Source of the DNA: Hydractinia symbiolongicarpus
Taxonomy: Eukaryota > Cnidaria > Hydrozoa > Anthoathecata > Hydractiniidae
Length of the DNA: 64,000 nucleotides
Reading direction: 5' to 3'
Assembly: GCF_029227915.1 (NCBI RefSeq)
Contig: NC_079881.1
Coordinates: forward strand, 21,179,501-21,243,500
The position numbers and the translations under genes were made by a program. The stretch's first letter is position 1. Each line of letters begins with the position of its first letter. The notes below the pieces were generated by a model that did not search any database, had not been told where the DNA came from, and saw only the letters and a program-made list of their open reading frames with translations. Positions 60,758 through 64,000 of the stretch are shown in pieces.

Positions 60758-61138
60758 AAACCTCGCAAACAGAAACTTTCGCAAAATGTAAAAATTCGCA
60801 AAATTTTTGCGTTTTGCGACCACAAACTTTCGCGAATGAGCCTTAATTAAAATTTTCGCAAACATAAACCTCCACGAATCAATAATTTTCAAGATTTTTG
60901 GGAGAATCAATTTCCAAAATTACGAGAAATTTCCTTAGAAATTTAAATCTGGTCACCCATGAGCTAGTTAAAACATCTTTTAAGATCAGTAAAGTCATTA
61001 AGACAACGTATCAACTTAACATGAGTTATTTTTTTTCGGGTTACAACTTTCGCGAATGAGCCATGTCAGAAGTTTTTGCGAACATGAAATTTTGCGAATT
61101 AGTCTAAAATTCGCGAAAGTTTTTGTTTTCGAAGGTTT
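60758..61138. mobile_element. MITE-like element with CTTTCGCGAA inverted ends
   Basis: Left end aaacctcgcaaacagaaact and right end (inverted) aaaccttcgaaaacaaaaac both run into tttcgc. Internal cttTCGCGAAtgagcc occurs twice. About 380 bp between the convergent exchanger and ERCC1 3' ends, with no coding capacity. Confidence 0.65.
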
Positions 61139-61258
61139 CTTCCACTAAAGTAGTATGCACAACGCTAAATCCAAGAAGGACGAACAAAAAGAGCTAAGTA
61201 GTGTTCATTATCTTAAACAAAAATTACTTGATAAATTTCTGCAGGTTGACTTTGTACA

Positions 61259-63694
61259 CTATATTCCAAATCCATCTGAGTGATAACTTTCATCGTCGGA
61301 TGACGCAAGAAGGTCATTGTACTCGTCTTCCGTTAAATCAGTTTTATACTGTTGCTCGCGCGTGGAATTCACGTCGGAACCCTTGTGAGTAGTGTTACAA
61401 TGTTTTGTCTTTTTACCATCCTTCAACGACGTATTCACTAACGGATTAGACGTCTCTGTAAAGTCAATTTTTGAACTGCCCGGCTTTGCTGATTGGTTGA
61501 TCGAGCGCGTGGTTAAATTCGATTGGTCGGATGCGTTAGGTAATTGGTTAGATATAATTTCCTCATCTTCTGATCTAAATTCTTTGTTTATGTCTATATC
61601 TGACAGTTCTTCACCTGATAGTTCTGTTAAACTACCCTTTGAGCCTTTTTGTCTCGATAAACCAAACCGACGTATGGCTTCCGCTTTACTCATATTACTG
61701 GATGACAAAGACTTCATGTTGGCAGTAGCCTTCGTGTTAGCGGGTACATCAAAAGAGTCTTGCTGTTTTTCTATTTCCAAAGTTTGTTTATTTCTTGTTT
61801 TACTTTCAGCCTCGTTCACAGGTTTCACAAGCTTTGTCTCGATGTCTTTTTTCTTAACAACTGGCCGTTTCAATTTGCAAGTAAAAGACGTTTCTGAATT
61901 TGTCTCGACGCCTTGCTCAGCCAGCTGATTTACAACTCTTGAGCGTCTAAAAGGTTCGTTAAGAACTTTGTGCAGCTTTTGAGCCTGAAAAAACACACAA
62001 ATAGTTAGTTGGTCTAGAATAAATTACAAACTCCATTATTTCATAATGTCTCAACATTCCTGACAAGGTCCTTTTATGGCATAATTTTTAAAGTAATTAT
62101 CAGTTGACAAAGTTACTCGCAGATAAAATTTGGACTTATTTCCTTCTTGGAGATGTTCTTGGAGATTTGATAAATGTCCTACTTTTTAAATATTATCTCC
62201 CAACATTTCGGGGGGGGGGGGGGGGGGGGGTAATATTTCAAGGTTCTTGTTCTTGACATATTTACGATATTTCATAGTTCAATTCATTCAAACCCAGAAA
62301 AGATTCTGTAAATGTCGTTTTAAGGATACGTTGTTAAAACGCATCAGGTGTACAGGAAAGACAGTAGGACCATTCTTAATAGAGATTGTCAACACAGATA
62401 TGTGATAATAATATCTCTACTACATGGTCACGCCATCTGGATAAAATATCAGCGTGTGTTGTTAGCACTTTGTCACAAATTGGTGCAGTGGGTTTACAGT
62501 TTAAGTCCTTTTTACTACAATATATTCCGACGACCAGTGTTGTATAAAAAAACGATGGCTGAGTGATGCAATGACAAATTTTATGTTTCTTGAGTTAAAG
62601 AGGAAATTGTTATCATATATTTGCGAGAGAAAACTCTTTCACAAAAATCCAGATTATTTTTCTTTTACATAATATCGACATACGATAGGACGTTTAAATA
62701 TCCACAAAAGGCAGAAACAACAGAGCGTTTTATGCAGATCGTTACATAACAACTTTACCTTTTGCGGGCCGAAACCAGGACAGAGTCCAATCTCTTCTTT
62801 AGTTGCATTTACAATATTTCTGAATGACTGAAAAAAAGAAAAATCCAATGTTTTTAAAAAAAAGGAAAGAGATTCATTCTTTTACTTTCTCAAAGCCTAT
62901 AGAAGAAGCACATGGAATAGGTAAAAAATCTGACTTACACCAAATGAGGACAACAAGGTGATGACGTCAGTCTTATTTATAGATTTAATAGTTGTTAGGA
63001 CATCTTGCATCTATAAAAAAATCAATCCATCAATAAACATATCTCCCTCCTTGAAAAGTGCAACCAAATCAATCCACCGAGAAATCGCCTCTATAAGTTC
63101 ATGGTGTCAAGACCTTCTTAAGTTAACACAAGACTGTAAAAACGTCATTTATGTCTTAATAAAGTTTCAGAGTGAAAAACGCGATCAGTAGTTTTGCAAG
63201 AAGGTCGAAATAAAATGAGGACTTTTAAGGTTTTAAAGGACTTTAATTTTTTCGTTAAAATATGAAACCAAGGCAGCAAGGAGTTGTTATAAACACAAGT
63301 AAGTAGGTAGCGGGGAGATTTTATTGTCCTTGGGGATTCCATCCTAATGTTTAGCTCTTCCTCCCCTCTGACTGTAACTATGTTACATTATATTAAGGGA
63401 AATACGTAAAGCACTCTAGCTTGCTTGCCTAACTATCATACAACATGGTTAGCTGTCAGTAGTTGGTACCAAATGGGCTGACAACAGTACATTTAAAGTG
63501 AGCCGGAGTGGAGACTCGAACCTGAAACCTTGTGATTACAAGTCGAATGCGCTACCACTACACCATCTCTGCATGTGACACAATGAGAGCATACCTTTGC
63601 AATGAAATCCGATTCCACTCTTTCTTGTAACACATCTGGTGGCTTATGTTCATATGATTTGTATGTTTCAAGGTATCTTCCCGCTTCTTCAGAA
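61259..63694 (-). CDS. ERCC1: DNA excision repair protein ERCC1, 3' part, with long C-terminal tail
   Basis: Non-catalytic partner of XPF in the nuclease that cuts 5' of lesions in nucleotide excision repair and crosslink repair. Exons seen on minus: 63694-63595, 63010-62939, 62827-62759 and 61984-61259, with matching phases. The 5' exons lie beyond the window. Exon 1 here carries [20 protein letters not shown], the end of the central domain. The next gives [20 protein letters not shown] and then [14 protein letters not shown], the tandem helix-hairpin-helix domain that binds DNA and [13 protein letters not shown] closes that domain. Vertebrate ERCC1 ends a few residues after this point, but here the frame continues for about 225 residues. 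The extension is Ser/Lys/Asp-rich and ends in acidic [19 protein letters not shown]. It is open to a single stop in one exon, so it is likely real. Confidence 0.93.
62210..62230. repeat. Poly-G run of 21
   Basis: An uninterrupted G tract on plus inside an ERCC1 intron. The ERCC1 transcript would carry C21. Such runs are unstable and could form G-quadruplex on the displaced strand. Confidence 0.9.
63500..63573 (-). mobile_element. tRNA-like sequence (SINE head or pseudo-tRNA) in ERCC1 intron
   Basis: On minus it has box A tggtgtagtggta, an anticodon-loop-like cttgtaa (Thr-TGT-like) and box B ggttcgagtc. Acceptor arms (gcagaga against the 3' end) do not pair, and the anticodon stem is broken. 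A functional tRNA is unlikely and a tRNA-derived repeat fits better. Confidence 0.5.
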
Positions 63695-64000
63695 CTTTAA
63701 ACAGAAGAACAAAATTAGAAATTTATTTTCAAACAAACATTCGCATTTCTTTTATCGCCAATTCATCTCGTTCGACACGAACATTTTCGCTTGCTTTGCC
63801 CCGCCTTCCCGGTGTCATTTCTACGGTTTTTTCACAGAATTTAAATTGGAGATTTGTAAAATATTTTTATAATTGTCTTGTATTTTGTCACAAACAAAAT
63901 AAAATGTGTCGAATTATACTAAAAAGTCATAATAATAAAGCAAAAAAAAAAATGAATTACAATCTTTAAAATAATTCACACATGCAATTAAGATTCAGAG

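Noticed and set aside
61392-61928. 178-codon open frame on plus
   Set aside because: Antisense shadow of the ERCC1 C-terminal exon.
63500-63573. Functional tRNA-Thr on minus
   Set aside because: A- and B-box-like sequences are present, but acceptor and anticodon stems do not pair; treated as a tRNA-derived repeat.

Overview
The window is nuclear DNA from an animal: AT-rich, with spliced genes carrying GT-AG introns and many short mobile elements. The protein set (Kelch-like adaptors, lipoyl synthase, glyoxalase II, a laminin-G/EGF membrane protein, a K+-dependent Na+/Ca2+ exchanger and ERCC1) and the repeat types recall a cnidarian, perhaps a hydrozoan. That assignment is inference from protein and repeat style, not a search result.

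Layout. 1.1-7.0 kb and 9.0-12.4 kb (minus): two tandem BTB-BACK-Kelch paralogues with five coding exons each and identical intron positions and phases. 13.9-16.1 kb (minus): mitochondrial lipoyl synthase in two exons. 16.2-19.6 kb: repeats, namely a decayed LINE reverse transcriptase and an inverted pair of tRNA-derived SINEs with GATA/TATC tails. 19.7-26.0 kb: a decayed element with related inverted ends. It holds a broken replication-type ORF fragment, a broken BEN-like gene, a LINE tail, a SINE, a compact cluster of four small intronless ORFs on plus, and two broken genes on minus (a Cys-rich zinc protein and a KTQ-x-MC repeat protein). I read it as an endogenous Polinton/adintovirus-like remnant. 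29.2-34.7 kb (plus): glyoxalase II (HAGH) in eight exons. 37.7-44.0 kb (minus): a neurexin-like type I membrane protein (signal peptide, LamG, EGF, LamG, TM) in eight exons. 44-58.8 kb: no gene found; it holds fold-back MITEs, Helitron-like elements and minisatellites. 58.9-60.4 kb (plus): an intronless NCKX-type exchanger. 61.3-63.7 kb (minus, running off the right edge): the 3' half of ERCC1 with an unusual long C-terminal tail.

The host genes look like unrelated housekeeping and signalling genes, with no common pathway. The most unusual material is the 19.7-26.0 kb element, the head-to-tail Helitron-like array at 57 kb, the replaced alpha-1 acidic residue in the exchanger, and the ERCC1 tail. 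Exon boundaries were placed by eye from splice consensus, reading frame and family alignment recalled from memory. All six spliced models keep frame across every junction seen, and the five complete ones close into a single ORF.
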